Shown here one piece after another: positions 23,401 through 35,689 of a stretch of 64,000 nucleotides of DNA. The number at the start of each line of letters is the position of its first letter. Position 1 is the stretch's first letter. Below the pieces are notes generated by a model. The model saw nothing but the letters and a program-made list of their open reading frames with translations, had not been told where the DNA came from and ran no database searches. A program made the translations under genes and the position numbers. Source of the DNA: Typha latifolia (Eukaryota > Streptophyta > Magnoliopsida > Poales > Typhaceae); the NCBI GenBank assembly GCA_019914945.1, contig CM034099.1:11731001-11795000 (forward strand), given 5' to 3'.

Positions 23401-24450
23401 AAAGTTGAAGAAAATTTTATTGTTGTTACGTCCAAGACAAATTAGGTAGTCTCTAGAACTAATTGGTGGGTGGACAGAGGTGTGACTCGTCATATTTGTG
23501 GAGAGATAAATCTTTTCAAGAAAGCTTGACGAAAGAGTAATACTTGTACTTTGGTAGACTTTTCCTTCGTGATCTAAACCTATTGTACGTAAATGGATAT
23601 TTAAGCAAAAACTTAAATTTGATGGATCTATTGACAAGTATAAGGCTAGATTGGTAGCCAAGGATTTAGACAATCCAAGGGCATTGATTATTTTGATACC
23701 TATGCCTACGAATGTAAATGAGCCGAGCTTGAGCAAGTTGGCTCTAGCTCAAGCTCGGCTCAAAATTAATTTCTAGCTCTCTAGAGGTGTTTAGGCTCAG
23801 CTTAGCTCAACTCGAGCCAAGCCAGACCGGATGAACTAGTTGATGGAGGAGGAGGAAGAGGAAATGAGAAGGAGAATAGGCATTAGGTTTGTTGGGAATT
23901 TTTTTTATTAGTTTAGAGTTATAATTAGAGATAGGGTAATAACGACCATTGGATCAGATCTAATGCTTATAAATATATCTATATATTATATATATTAATA
24001 TATATAATATTAATAAATATTATATTTAAGCCGAGCTTATTGAGCTGAGCTTGAGCGAGCTGGCTACAGCTCAGGCTCAGCTTGAAATTCAAATCGAGCC
24101 TTAAAATAAGGCTTAGGCTCGGCTCGACCCAGCTTAAGCCAAATTGAGCCAAGCCTGAGCTTCAGCTAAGCTGAGCTCGAGCCACTCGTTTATTTTGAAA
24201 CCCCTATCTATGCCCCCATGGCTAGGATATCTACAATTAGAATCTTGATTTCATTAGTGTCAATATATAACTTCAAAATTCATCAAATGGATGTGAAAAT
24301 ATTATTTTTGAATGGTTATTTGGATGAAGAAGTTTATATGGATCAACTATAAGGTTTCATTTTGCAAGGTCAAGAAAACAAAGTATGCAAATTTATATAG
24401 TCTAAAATAAGCCCCTAAGCAATGGCATGGGAGATTTGATAATGTTTTGC
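23401..24450 (+). pseudogene. copia protease/RT remnant, split by a MITE
   Basis: Protease-like NWWVDRGVTRHIC sits near 23461-23500 (Asp retained, motif altered). There is then a deletion straight into RT: WIFKQKLKFDGSIDKYKARL near 23590-23655 and IDYFDTYA at 23687-23706. RT resumes on the far side of the MITE at 24207 with PMARISTIRILISLVSIY, then KIHQMDVKILFLNG near 24280-24318. Integrase is missing. It ends near 24450 where gypsy sequence begins. Confidence 0.78.
23707..24206. mobile_element. hAT-like MITE inside copia RT, 8-bp TSD
   Basis: A 500-bp insertion exactly interrupts the copia RT frame. The 8-bp flanks are CCTATGCC (23699-23706) and TCTATGCC (24207-24214), one mismatch. Ends are imperfect inverted repeats (TA...AAATGAGCCGAGCTTGAGC against TAGGGG...AAACGAG...CTCGAGC). 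The inside is full of GAGCTTGAGC-type words on both arms with an AT-rich centre, so the copy can fold on itself. No coding capacity. This class of 8-bp-TSD element is typical of hAT MITEs. Confidence 0.8.
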
Positions 24451-24490
24451 TTTCTAATGGATTCCAGTCAAATGAGGCGGATAAATGCAG

Positions 24491-24612
24491 CAAATGTCAA
24501 CATATGAGCGGGAAATGCTTGCTATACTCCATGCGGTCACAAGGGACTCGATTGAACCTTAGCTCGGCCTATCATCCAGTAGTCAATCAGGAGATTAAGC
24601 AATACCTCCAAT
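24491..24612 (+). pseudogene. Ty3/gypsy chimeric pol scrap
   Basis: A short RNase H piece (MSGKCLLYSMRSQ, compare YEREMLAILHAVT in other copies) is fused to an integrase piece (GTRLNLSSAYHPVVNQEI) near 24540. About 1 kb between the two is missing compared with the other copies. Confidence 0.65.
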
Positions 24613-25540
24613 TGATACAATTCGAACCACATTGAGTCATCTCGAGCATGGATACAACCTATGGGGATCTGTTCTTATTTTATTTTAGTTGTTTCCTTCA
24701 AAAAAATAAGGATTCTGTATCTCGCATTCAAACGCCCCTTGCGAATGCCTACAGATGTTCACATCGACAGAAAACACAATTTGTGCATTCGAATACACTC
24801 GATCTCATTCGAACGCCCGCGTGCGAACACCTTCATACGTTCGCATCGATAGTGAACGCAAGTTGCGCGCGTTTGAATGCGCTCGACTCTGTTCAAACTC
24901 GGTTGGCAAGAATTCATTGTTTCTAGGATCATTATTTATTATTTTGGCTTATTAGTTTAGCCTCGTAAGATGTGGATGGCAACCTAAAGGAAAATTATGA
25001 ATGAATATTGATTTTCCTTCCCTTCCTTCTCTACCCTAATTCTTCTTCCTCTTCATTCAAGCCCTAGCCGTGTGCCATCTCGACGTCGATTACCTCTAAT
25101 CCCCCTCGACTGTCAATCCTCCCTCCTCGGGATCTCGACCAACTTCTCTCCCCTCATTCTTATCCCTTCAACACCACGTGCCACCCAATCCATCTTCATT
25201 ATCCCCTCTCTATCGAGTCCTCCCTCCTCCTTGGGATCTCGACCAACTTCTCCCCCCTCATCCTTATCCCCTCAACACCACATGCCACCCAATCCATATC
25301 CATTATCCCCTCTCTTACCCCATCATCACCATCACCCGTCATCTCCACCTCCACCTCACTTTTGCGTATTTTGTATTTTTGCTCTAGGTGCAGTTAGAAT
25401 CTACAAAGGACATGAATACCAAAAATGCATATTAGGAAGTTATGGATCGACCAACACTAGTTTCGTAATTTTCTGACTATGGATGAATATTCTGAGATTA
25501 TTTTCCTCTAACTACGCGGATTGCTTTCCTACATCCGAGC
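24613..25540 (+). repeat. Ty3/gypsy LTR, diverged subfamily
   Basis: Starts TGATACAATTCGAACCAC. Carries a decayed TTCGAA/GAACGC cluster at 24728-24900, then the conserved GATGTGGATGGCAACC region (24969-24985) and a C/T-rich segment. It includes a tandem duplication of about 104 bp (about 25111-25318). The inverted copy at 42736-43541 is its closest relative in the window. No PBS follows; the right end is approximate. Confidence 0.75.
25111..25318. repeat. 104-bp tandem duplication in the LTR
   Basis: GGGATCTCGACCAACTTCTC occurs near 25129 and again 104 bp later, followed by matching sequence through TTATCCCCTCTCT. Two units, slightly diverged. Confidence 0.75.
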
Positions 25541-25578
25541 TTGATCGAGTAGCGGAAACTCGGTCCATATCACCAATG

Positions 25579-26335
25579 CTTTATAGGCGAGAGACCAAGG
25601 CGCTGGTTGGACTTTCTACCACAGGCAGAGTGGTCATATAGCACTTATCATCACCGTAGCATAGACATGACGCCGTTTGAGGTGGTGTATGGGAGGTTGG
25701 TGCTAGTTTTGAGGACTTTTGACCTGGTAGCATCATCGGTGAGAACGGAGGCTGATTTGGACCTTATGGACCAAGGCTAAACATTGAGGAGGTTGTGGGC
25801 ACACATGGCTCAAGCTCAAAACCGCATGAAGCAAATCTATAACCGAGGGCATTGCGAGCAGCAATTCAGCAAAGGTGACCTAGGTAGGTTTAACCATATT
25901 GATAGATTACTTTGAGGCCCATAAAAAAACAAAAAGTTGGCGCACTAATTCATTGGACCCTTTCAGGTGTGTTAGAGTGAGTTGGACTAGTAGCATATCA
26001 ACTAGAGCTACTAGAGGGATTGCGGGTTCACCCTATTTTTCATGTATCAGTCCTACGAACCTAGATCGGACCTAGCTAGATTGTAGGAGCTGATCTACCT
26101 GAGCCCATGGATGAGATCCAGATTATACAACAGGTTTGTGTCTTATCTCGACAATGATGGCTTTCACTAAGGGTGACTTGAGATGGAGATACTAGTTGAG
26201 TGGTTTTCGATAAGCACTCGGACGAGGCTATGTGGGAGCTCAAGTCTGATATGGCAGGTCGTTTCCTAGACTTTGCACCTTGAGGTCAAGGTGGTGGAAG
26301 CGCGGTGGATTATTGTGGCTCACCTGGACCAAGCC
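25579..26335 (+). pseudogene. Ty3/gypsy integrase C-terminus and chromodomain remnant
   Basis: Readable across many frame changes: CFIGERPRRWLDF at 25579, DMTPFEVVYGR near 25666-25700, and a GPY/F region near 25960-26050. A chromodomain-like stretch lies near 26150-26260 with LEMEILVEW. Stops are dense. It belongs to the chromovirus type seen elsewhere in the window but is more diverged. Confidence 0.7.
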
Positions 26336-27535
26336 TAGGCAACCCACAATGCATTAAACTCGACGCCCAAGAGGAGAGTTAGGGGTTGGTTTACATGTCA
26401 TCCCCTAATATTTGTTTTTTTTTTTTTTGCATTGTTTTGCTTATTAGTTGTCGTTTTGCATTTTAGACCCTATGGGTCAAATCATTTACTTAAGTAGTTA
26501 ATGTGGAGTAGAGAAGACCTGTATTAATCGGACCTAAGCCTATGAGGTTCAATCGACTTGAGTTAGAAAGGTAGCCACCTATAAAACAAATGTGGTGCGC
26601 ACTTAGTTGAATTGTCAATGAATGAACCTGTCATCTTCCTCCATCTTTCGACCTAGCTCTTCCCCTTCTCTTCCAACCCAGGTGAGGTCGACCATTACTG
26701 GTTACCAAGCTACCTACCCTTTCCGTCTGGTCACCCTTTTTATCTTGGGGAAACAACCCACTTCCCCATTTTCTCTTCTCTACCTTGCTTAGCATCCCTA
26801 TTTTACTTACACCACCATTACTCCACCTACTCCACCATATCCACCACTTGGCCACCACCTCTGCAATCCATTCTGGTAGATAATTTTCCCCACCTTTGAT
26901 CTACCGAACCTCTAAAAAGCACTTGATTCCAACAGTCAAATTGCTATTTAGCTCTTAACCTTGGTACCTGTAGATACCTTTGGGATCCACCAAATATTCC
27001 TCAAAATCTAATTCTAAGTTCAGATTTGGGCTCTATATTTAGTTTTGGATTACGGTTTCTAGCGAACCCGAAATCTATCATCCCTCTAGCTGCCAGCTAT
27101 GGTGTGAGACTTGATCGTCGTCGACTGCCTTGGCCAATGTGCCCCACCTTGTGTGGACTGTATGTCACGTGGGTGGATTTTGTGTGGTCAACTAATACAA
27201 TCTTCCCTGGATTAGGTTTGATCTATCTCATTATCAAATTTGGGCAGGACCTTATATGGTAATTTAGAAGGAGATTCCTAAAGATATAACCGTCGGATCA
27301 ACGTAAAATTTTGACAAATCGTAGCCCTGGAAAAGATATTTCTAACAAATTTAATTTCAGGTGATTCGAACGGCGGGATCCAGAGATATCTTCGGATAAG
27401 TGAGTGAATGTCAAGGAGTCTAATCTACAAGGTTCAGATCAGAATGTGATTTTGGATCCATGGATGGAAGCACGGGATCCTTGGTGGAATATGGAGGTGG
27501 TAGGCCAGAAGTAATGGGTGGCATTGACAAGGAAG
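26336..27535. other. Unassigned sequence, possibly LTR of the 25.6-26.3 kb element
   Basis: No coding sequence. A poly-T run (26410-26426) and a TATA-like CTATAAAAC near 26580 follow the chromodomain remnant, which would fit an LTR, but no second copy is in the window to prove it. Confidence 0.35.
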
Positions 27536-28475
27536 TGATACGATTCAGACTTCACCGACGTCGTCTCGAGCATGGATTCACTTTAGGAGTGTTTTTATTT
27601 CATGTTTTAGTGTTTAATTTCCATTAAAATAAGTTTTCTGTAAGTCGCGTTCGAACGCGGGTGGAGTGAGTTCGAACGCGGTTGGTGAACGGGGTTGTGA
27701 ACGTGGTGAAGAGAATGTACTGTGCGTTCGAACGCACTGTGAACGCCTGCATCATGTTCGCAAATACTGACAGACGCGTTCGATCACGCGTTCGAACGCC
27801 TGCATCGCGTTCGCAAATCCAGAAGAGCTAATTCGGTGCGTTCGAACGCGGTCGGGAGAGTTCGAACGCGGTCGGCGAAAATTGTGTTTTAGGGTTAATG
27901 TGAGTTGTTGGTTAGCTTATAAAAGGATGTGTAGGGCAACCAAAATTATTATTGATTATTGAGATTGAGTTTTGCCTTGCCTCCTTCGTCTTCTTCGCTC
28001 CCGTACCCTCAATCCCCGGCGACGCCGCTTCTAATCTCCCTCGACTGGCCAATCACCCTAGTCCCTTAGGAGTGGCCCTCTCCTCCCCCTTCATCCAATC
28101 TATCCAACACTTGCCCTAATCCTTCCATCAACCACAACCCTTCCACCATCACTTTTCACCGGTGCCACCCCATTAACGCCGGTCCTCCACCATCCACCAT
28201 TACCTAGGATCTCGTGCCTCCATCCACGGATCCAAAACAGAGCATCCTGACGTTCGTCCACTAAACGAACGATCTCTCGAGATCCCCAACTCCGATTCGC
28301 CTGAAACTTGATTTGTTGGAAAGCTCTTTTCCGGGCCTAAAACATATCAAAATTTCACGTCGATCCGACGGCGGAATAGTTCGGGATCTTATTTCAAAGT
28401 TCTGTGCAAGATCTAGTCCAGATCTGAGAATTAGAAAAGATCGATCTTTAGCCCTAAAGGAGAGATCGTATCAAG
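27536..28475 (+). repeat. Ty3/gypsy LTR with the best-preserved GCGTTCGAACGC cluster
   Basis: Starts TGATACGATTCAG. Exact GCGTTCGAACGC or GTTCGAACGC copies fill 27646-27880, followed by TTATAAAAGG near 27918. C-rich leader sequence follows. It ends just before primer-site repeats at 28477. No pol precedes it, so it is a 5' LTR that lost its body, or a solo LTR plus primer site. Confidence 0.78.
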
Positions 28476-28535
28476 CTGGTATCAGAGCTCCATAGCCAGA
28501 GGTGTGATCGTATCAAGCTGGTATCAGAGCCTTAG
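28455..28535 (+). repeat. Duplicated primer binding site (2 units, 42 bp)
   Basis: TGGTATCAGAGC occurs at 28477-28488 and 28519-28530, each preceded by GATCGTATCAAGC. Confidence 0.85.
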
Positions 28536-28899
28536 CCCCAAAGAGAAGATCGTACCAGGAAGGTGGTGGGGAAGGATTATGGATGGTGGAAAGGGTTAGG
28601 GCGAAGGTAGAGAGAGATTTGAAGAAGCAGGAGGAGTGGGCCGCCCTAAGGGACTAGGGTGAGTGGCCGGTCGAGGAAGGCTAGAGGCATGGGATGAGAG
28701 AATGAGAGGGAAGGAAAGGAAGAAGATTAGGGCAAGAAACTTAATTTATCGGTCGTCCCCTTTTTGGTTGCCATCCATACCTTAAGAGGCTAACCAAACA
28801 AGCCAAAAATGATAATTATTAACCCTAGAACAGTGAATTTCCGCTGACTGCGTTCGGACGCACAAATTGTGCTCTCTGTTGATGTGAACGTATGTGATA
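28536..28899 (-). repeat. Truncated gypsy LTR fragment, inverted
   Basis: Reverse complement resembles 27840-28200, including the CTCGACYGGCCA and CTAGTCCCTTAGG segments. It abuts another inverted LTR at about 28900. Confidence 0.65.
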
Positions 28900-29842
28900 T
28901 TGGAACGATTCCTTTAAGATATGGATTTATTGCAGAAAGCAGTCCGCGTAACCGAGGGAAAATATTCACCAAATATTCTCCTGTAGTCAGAAAATTATAA
29001 AACCAAGTGGAATCAATCCGTAACTCCCTGATCTACGTTTTTCATATTTTGCATATTTGACCTACAATTGGGATGAAAACATGGTATATTACGGATGATG
29101 GTGGTGGTGACTAGTGGAGTGGAAGTTAGGGTTATAGATGAAAATGGAGATGAGGGTCGATAGTTGATGTTGTTTAAGGGATAAAGACGAAGGGGAAGAA
29201 GTGGTCGAGACCCCAAGGAAGAGGGAGGACTCGACAGACGAGGGAGTTAGAAGTTAGGAGAGACCTTGCCAATGGTACAAGTGGTAGGTTGGTGAAGATG
29301 GAGGAGAGAGATTAGGGTAGAGAAGATAATGAGAAGATAGGAGGCAAGAAACCAATGATCCAATGGCATAATGATTTTGGCTGGCATCCACACCTTTATA
29401 GAGGCTAGCCAACAAGCCAAAATAATAATTATTAACCCTAATTCTAGAGGATTCCCATCGATCGCGTTCGAACGCGCCTGATCGCGTTCAAACGCACAAA
29501 AGGCGTTCTCTATCGATGCGAATGTGATGTAGGCGCCCGACTGCGTTCGAACGCACATATCATGTTCTCTGTTTTTGCGAACCTAATGCAGGCGTTCACA
29601 AAGCCATTCGAACGCTACCCCTTTCTCGTTCGAATGCGACCTATAGAAAATTTATTTTAATAAAAATAAATAACTAATGCAATAAGTAAAGACCCTAACT
29701 AAGTGTATTAGCCCACCATGCTTCCCACCACAAAGTCGTTCGAACGCTACCCCTTTCTTGTTCGAATGCGACCTACAGAAAATTTATTTTAATAAAAATA
29801 AATAACTAATGCAATAAGAAAAAACCCTAACTAAGTGTATTA
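28900..29842 (-). repeat. 3' LTR of the minus-strand gypsy fragment, start partly duplicated
   Basis: On the minus strand the LTR starts at 29710 with TAATACACTTAGTTAGG and runs down to about 28900. The first 110 bp plus the adjoining pol tail are repeated at 29711-29842, a 132-bp tandem duplication. It contains a TTCGAA cluster (29450-29640) and TATA (CTCTATAAAGG near 29398-29410). Confidence 0.8.
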
Positions 29843-31601
29843 GCACACCATGCTTCCCCCATCTTGTCCTCAAGGTGAAAAGTCGGGAAACGCTCCAAAA
29901 TATCCGTCTCTAACTCCCATGTCGCGTCATCGGATGGCTTGCTAAGCCACTCGACTAGAATCTCCATCTCTAATCTAGTACCATGACGTCCGCAGCGCCT
30001 AGCAAGTACACGAACTGACTCTACGATCTCTGTCTCCTCTAATGGCTCCGGTAGAACTGATCCAACGATCTCATGATCTCCAATCCGTTCCCTTAGCAAT
30101 AAAATATGGAAGAGAGGATGCACTCTCGACCCCTCCAGCAGCTCCAAATGATATGCAACCAGACCAATACGCTCTGACACTCGAAAGAGACCGAAGTAAT
30201 GATGTTCTAACTTTTAGTTTCGCATCAGACGCAAGGTCACCTGTCAATATGGTTGCACCCTCACGAACACCCAACTACCAATGTCGAACTCCTACTCCCT
30301 ATGGCTGCGATCATAAACTTCTTCACACGATTGGGCACACAACCTCCTCAATGTGGCATCTCTATCCATCAAAGCTAAATCCAGCTCCGTTCGATCCGCA
30401 GATGCTACTAGATCATAAGCGTGTAATGTCGGGGCCGTGCGCCCATACACCACTTCGAATGGAGTCATGCCAATGCTACTGTTGTAGGCGATGTTGTAAG
30501 ACCACTCTGCCCATGGCAAGAACTCCAACCATCGTCTCAGCATCTCTCCAACAAAGCACCTCAAGTATTGCTCAATGCCTCGATTGACCACCTCGGTTTG
30601 GCCGTCAGTCTGTGGATGGTAGCCCGAACTAAAGTTCAATCGAGTCCCCTATAATCTGAAAAACTCCATCCAAAATTTGCTCATAAATATACGATCACGA
30701 TCCGAGACAATCGTGCGTGGCATGTTTTGTAACTGAGCAATATCTTTCACAAAAATTTTAGCTATCGACTTGGCTAAAAATGAATGTGACAATGCAGAAA
30801 AGTGCGCATTTGCTCAACCTATCAATGACCACAAAAATAACTGAATAACCATGTACCAGCGGAAGACCCTCTATGAAATCCATAGAAATGTCTTCCCAAA
30901 TATGGTCCGGTATCGGTAGAGGCTGTAGTAATTCGGCTGGTTTCAATGTGGTTGCCTTAGCCCTTTGACATACTTCGCAAGCACGAACAAAACTCCTCAC
31001 ATATGGCCTCAATCCTATCCACGTACAACTCTGAGATATCCTCCTATAAGTCCTCAAGACACCCTCATGACCAGCCTCTAGAGTTTGGTGGAAGTGCTCT
31101 AACAATTTCTATCGCAATCCATCATTTACGGGCATCCGAATGTGTTCGGGGTCCAGCAGCAAACCACCTCGATTGTCCAACTCTGGATGGCGCTCCGGAT
31201 CATCCAACACCTCTTGTAACAATCTCAGAACATCTAGGTCAGGTGTACATGCATATCTTAGCTCATCAAGAAAAGAAAAAGTAGGAGAAGAATAGGTTGT
31301 AAGCTCGACGATATTGGGTTGGCGTGATAGTGCATCCGCCGCTCTATTTTTTGTTCCTTTCTTGTATTGAATTTCATTATCATACCTCAGCAATTTTATG
31401 ACCCATCTTTGTTATGCCGGAGTGTGAATACGCTGTCCCATAAAGTATAGAAGTCTCCTTTGATTGGTTCAGATTATGAATCGCCTACCGATCAAATAAA
31501 GCCTCCACTTTGTCATCGCATACAGAATTGCCAACATCTCTCTCTCGTAAGTCGATAATTGCTAAGATTTTTGTCATAAAGCCTTACTAAGAAAGGCTAT
31601 G
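29843..31601 (-). pseudogene. Ty3/gypsy pol remnant, minus strand: RNase H end, integrase, chromodomain
   Basis: Reading down the minus strand: RNase H tail with [14 protein letters not shown] (about 31340), integrase zinc region LLEHFHQTLEAGHEG to CEVCQRAK (31100-30960), catalytic region SMDFIEGLP (about 30870), core with GYHPQTDGQTEVVNRG (30620-30570) and SSIGMTPFEVVYGRTAP, then GPY/F and a chromodomain ILVEWLSKPSDDATWELE (29960-29910). Frames shift between pieces. At 31601 it is cut in RNase H by the plus-strand LTR of the next element; the other half is not in the window. Confidence 0.88.
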
Positions 31602-32394
31602 TGATACATTTAGTTAGGAACTTTTTTTACTACATTAGTTATTTATTTTAATTAAAATAAAATTCCTGTAGGTCACGTTCGAACGCAGGAGGGGTTGCAT
31701 TCGAACGCCCTTGCGAACGCCTGCATCAAGTTCGCAAATACAGAGAACGTGTAGTGCGCGTTTGAATGCGGTCGAGCAAGTTCGAACACCGCGTTCGAAG
31801 CGTTCGCACATATAGAGTATGCTTTTTGTGCGTTCAAACGTGATCGGTGGGAATCCTCTAGAGTTAGGGATACTTATTATTTTAGGACTTGTTGGCTAGC
31901 CTCTATAAATATGTGGATGGCAGCCAAATTCATTATGCTATTGTAATATTAATTTCTTGCCTCTATCATCTATCTACCCTAATCTCCCTCCTCCCTCTTC
32001 ACCATCCTTCTACCTCTACCATTGGTAAGGTTTCTCCAAACTTCTAATCTCCCTTGACTATTGAACTGCTCCTCTTCTTTGAGATCTCAACCACTTTGTT
32101 CCGTTCGTCTATATCCCTTAATTACATCCACCATCCACCTCCATACCCATGCATAACCCTAACATCCACCAACCATGTTTTCGTCCCAGTTTTAGTTAGA
32201 ATCTATGAATGCTATAAATACGAAAGTCATAGATCAGGAAGATATGAATCTAATCTATTTGGTTTTGTAATTTTCTGACTATAGGATAATATTTGAAGAA
32301 TATTTCCCCACGGTTGCGTGGACTGCTTTCTGCAATAAATACAGATCTTAAAGGAATTAGTTCGTAGCCGATCTTTTGGTTCAAGAACTTATCA
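31602..32394 (+). repeat. Ty3/gypsy 5' LTR
   Basis: 793 bp, TGATACATTTAGTTAGG...AACTTATCA. TTCGAA/GAACGC cluster at 31675-31840, TATA (CTCTATAAATATG) near 31903-31915. Confidence 0.88.
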
Positions 32395-32395
32395 A

Positions 32396-32409
32396 TTTGG
32401 TATCAAAGT
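32396..32409 (+). other. Primer binding site
   Basis: TTTGGTATCAAAG directly follows the LTR; one change from TGGTATCAGAG, the initiator Met-tRNA complement. Confidence 0.8.
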
Positions 32410-32432
32410 AGGCGAACCTCAGATCTCAATTA

Positions 32433-33740
32433 ATGGTTGAAATAAGGAAGATGACATCAATAAGGAAACCTATAGAGAGCACACAGATAAGGAGACCTTT
32501 GGAGCGACCACGGCAGGACCGAGTCAACCAACATCCATGGGTGTGAATATGGGCTTGGCGGATGAACTTAAGGCATGTTCCAAACATTGCTGCATAGAGT
32601 TGAAGCAATTCAAAAGAATCACAATGATTTAAAGAAATATGTCATGAGCTGATTGGGTTCATCATCTCCTCGACGACGATCGGAGCTTTAAGAAGGACCA
32701 ATGGTGGGACCTAATCGAACCGATACCCCATAGATCCAGGTGCATCATGTGAGTGTCAATGATCCCTTCTTACCTATGCCTACACATCATCCATCACCTC
32801 CGTTACAAAACCCAAGACCAGCGGTGGTGGAACCTAAGAGGCGTGCGGCACCGGTGCGCTTCGTTGATGAGGAGGATTGGCACTTTGAAGATGAGGTTGA
32901 TCCCTTTGGAGATGGTGATGGACGTGCTTGAGGATTTAGAGAAGGTGATCAACATGCACAAAGGCATAGACCTGAACCAAGGATCTTTCACGAACCCAAC
33001 AATGTTATTCGGGGGAGAACCTCATGCTTGGACTTTCCAAAATTCGAAGGCGGTGATCCAAGGATTGGGTGTTTCAAGTTGAACAATATTTTTATTGTCA
33101 AGGGACAACGGAGGATGCAAAGGTCCAGATGGCAAGCTTTCACCTCCAAGGAACGGCATTGCATTGGTACAGATCGATTATTCGTGGTGGAGGATTTATC
33201 AGTTGGGCTGACTTTTATAGGAGGATTACACGCAGATTTGGGGCAGCGGCATATAAATATTTTGCTGCCACATTAAGCAAGATGGTTCAGAGGACGACCG
33301 TCTTGGAGTACCAAGCTGAGTTTGAAAGAGTTAGTAGTCGTTGTGAGCCACCTTGGCCTGAACCTATATTGATAAACATATTTATTTCAGGGCTGCGAGA
33401 GGAGATACAAGCAGATGTTCATGCTCTTTGTCCTACTACTCTTGAGGAGACCTTTGAGAAGGCCATGAAGATGGAGCAAAATCATAAGGCTCTAAAGATG
33501 GCAGCGAAAATCAATTGGGGCAACCGAGATGGGCGGTTTGCACCTAGAACGTCGGCTAGAAATTCTGCAGGTTCAAAGACAATGGCTGCGAGTACTAGAC
33601 CATGACTATCTTTGAGACCTTCTTCCAATGTTAGAGGAGGCGCAAGACCTCTCGTTCGAACTCTCACACCTTGCCAAGTGGAGGAGCGAAGGGCCTTTGC
33701 TTTCGATGCGATGAACCACCCCCGGTCATTAGTGTTCTAA
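32433..33740 (+). pseudogene. Ty3/gypsy gag, frameshifted
   Basis: Begins at ATG 32433 (MVEIRKMTSIRK), in the same context as the better copy at 57483. The capsid (retrotransposon gag domain) is readable at 33069-33600: QVEQYFYCQGT, FHLQGTALHWYR, GGFISWADFYRRITRRF and AATLSKMVQRTTVLEYQ. A CCHC knuckle (CFRCDE...PGH) is damaged near 33698-33730. Stops near 32556 and 32931 and several shifts break it. Confidence 0.82.
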
Positions 33741-33749
33741 ACCAATCGG

Positions 33750-34200
33750 GAGTGTGATGCTCATCGATGGTCTCAAAGAGGATGATGAGATTGTTGATGA
33801 TGGGGAGTGTCCAGAGGAGGCCCATCAGGAAGCCGTTGAGGAAGGCGTGGAGGAATATACCTAAGCAGAAATATCGATCCATGCATATTTAGGTACTTCC
33901 GCGCCGAGGATATTTTGGGTAGGCGGGCTCATTAGAAAGCATTGTGTGCATATCCTCATCGATTTGGGGAGTACACACAACTTTCTAGACGAGAGGTTAG
34001 TGAGAAGATTGGATTTAAATGCCAAACCGACCACGAGATTTGACGTTGCTATTGGAGACGGCACGAAGCTTAAGGCGGAGAGCTTGTGTCATTGGGTCAG
34101 TATACGGGTGCAAGGACACGACATCATTGTGGACTTGTATCCATTGGCGCTACGAGGAGCGGACATTGTCGTTGGCACTTAGTGGTTATAGAGTTTGGGA
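33750..34200 (+). pseudogene. Ty3/gypsy aspartic protease region
   Basis: The frame at 33946-34182 contains HILIDLGSTHNFLDERLVR, where the family motif is D-S/T-G. The catalytic triad here reads D-L-G, so the active site is altered. Downstream AIGDGTKLKAESLC and VDLYPLAL are typical of the plant gypsy retropepsin. Confidence 0.82.
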
Positions 34201-34499
34201 CCCGTCACATTTTTCCGAAGCATGTGGATGAAATTTAAACAAGGAAACAAAGATGTGCGGCTTGATGGCGTTCGGTCTTCGCCGATTCCTACGATGCAGC
34301 CTATGGTGGGGCTGCCTTGTGCATATGATTTGGCCTATCTTCTTCAGTTAGGACAATAGGAGATGAGACTCAAATGAGTTTAGGTACTACCATTGAATTG
34401 TCTAATTTATTAGATAACTTTTTTGGACTGTTTGAGGAGCCACAGGAGTTACCACCAAGATGAACGGCGAACCATCACATAGAGATTGTACCCGGGACT

Positions 34500-35570
34500 A
34501 CACCGGCAAATGTGAGGCCCTATTAGTATGCACATGTGCAAAAAGAAGTTATTTCTAAGTTGGTAGCCGAGATGTTGGAGCAAGGCCTTATACAATTAAG
34601 TCATAGTTCATACTCATCCCTTGTACTATTGGTGCAAAAAAAGGACAGGATGTGGTATTTTTGTGTCGACTATTGGGCACTAAATGCTATTATCATCAAG
34701 GACCGGTATCGTATTCTAATTATAGAGGAGCTGTTGGACGACCTTGCAGGGTCGACCATATTCAGCAAGCTTGACATGAGGGCTGGGTATCATCAAATTA
34801 GAGTTCACCCGGCAGATGTGCATAAAACTGTATTTCGGACTCCGGATGAGCATTACGATTTCTGGGTGATACCTTTTGGTCTCACCAATGCTTCAGCTAC
34901 CTTTCAAGGCCTCTCTTGCGAAGGTATGTCTTAGTATTTTTTGATGATATTTTGGTGTATAACAGGACTGAATTGGAGCATTGGCGGCATTTGGAGGATG
35001 TGCTGAATTTGTTAAACCAAAATCATTTTAATATCAAGAAGTCCAAGTGCCTATGGGGAGTATCACAAGTGGACTATTTAGGCCACATCATCTCAGCGGC
35101 AGGTGTAGCGGCGGATCCTCAAAAGGTTGCATGCATGACTGCTTGGCCTATTTCTACTACTACCACTGGATTAAGAGGATTTTTAGGGCTGACCGAATAC
35201 TATCACCATTTCATCGCCGAATATGGCAAATCGCTGCTCCTCTCACTTCTTTGTTAAAGAAGGACTATTTTAGATGAATGGAAGAAGCCAATATAGCCTT
35301 TGAAAAACCGAAAACAGCAATGACGGTGGCACCCATTTTAGTGCTACCAGACTTCACCAAAGAGTTTATTGTTGAATGTGATGCATCGGGAGTTGGCATA
35401 GGAGCTGTACTAATGCAAGAAGGACGTCCCATTGCCTATCTTAGCAAATATTTATCACAAAAATCTCAGCAATTATCAACTTATGAGAGAGAGAGATGTT
35501 GGCAATTCTACATGAAGTGACAAAGTGGAGGCCTTATTTGATCGGTAGACGATTCATTATATGAACCGAT
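34500..35570 (+). pseudogene. Ty3/gypsy reverse transcriptase and RNase H
   Basis: RT landmarks: [17 protein letters not shown] (34570), [16 protein letters not shown] (34763-34810), [13 protein letters not shown] (34878-34914) and active-site FFDDILVY (34938-34960). About ten residues between the last two, present in the copy at 59636, are lost. The connection region has CLWGVSQVDYLGHIIS and GLRGFLGLTEYY. RNase H starts near 35280, with VECDASGVGIGAVLMQEGR and LSQKSQQLSTYERE. Breaks occur near 34915, 35230 and 35500. Confidence 0.88.
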
Positions 35571-35689
35571 CAAAGGGGTTTTTCATATTTTATGGGATAG
35601 CGTATACACACTCTGGCACAGTAGAGATGGGTCACAAAATTGTTGGGGTATAATTATGAAATACAATACTATAAGGGAATAGAAAATAG

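Noticed and set aside
25072..25476. 134-codon Pro/Ser-rich open frame
   Set aside because: Lies in the C/T-rich part of a gypsy LTR with a tandem duplication; low complexity and no domain.
30042..30587. 181-codon open frame on the plus strand
   Set aside because: Antisense to clear gypsy integrase sequence on the minus strand.
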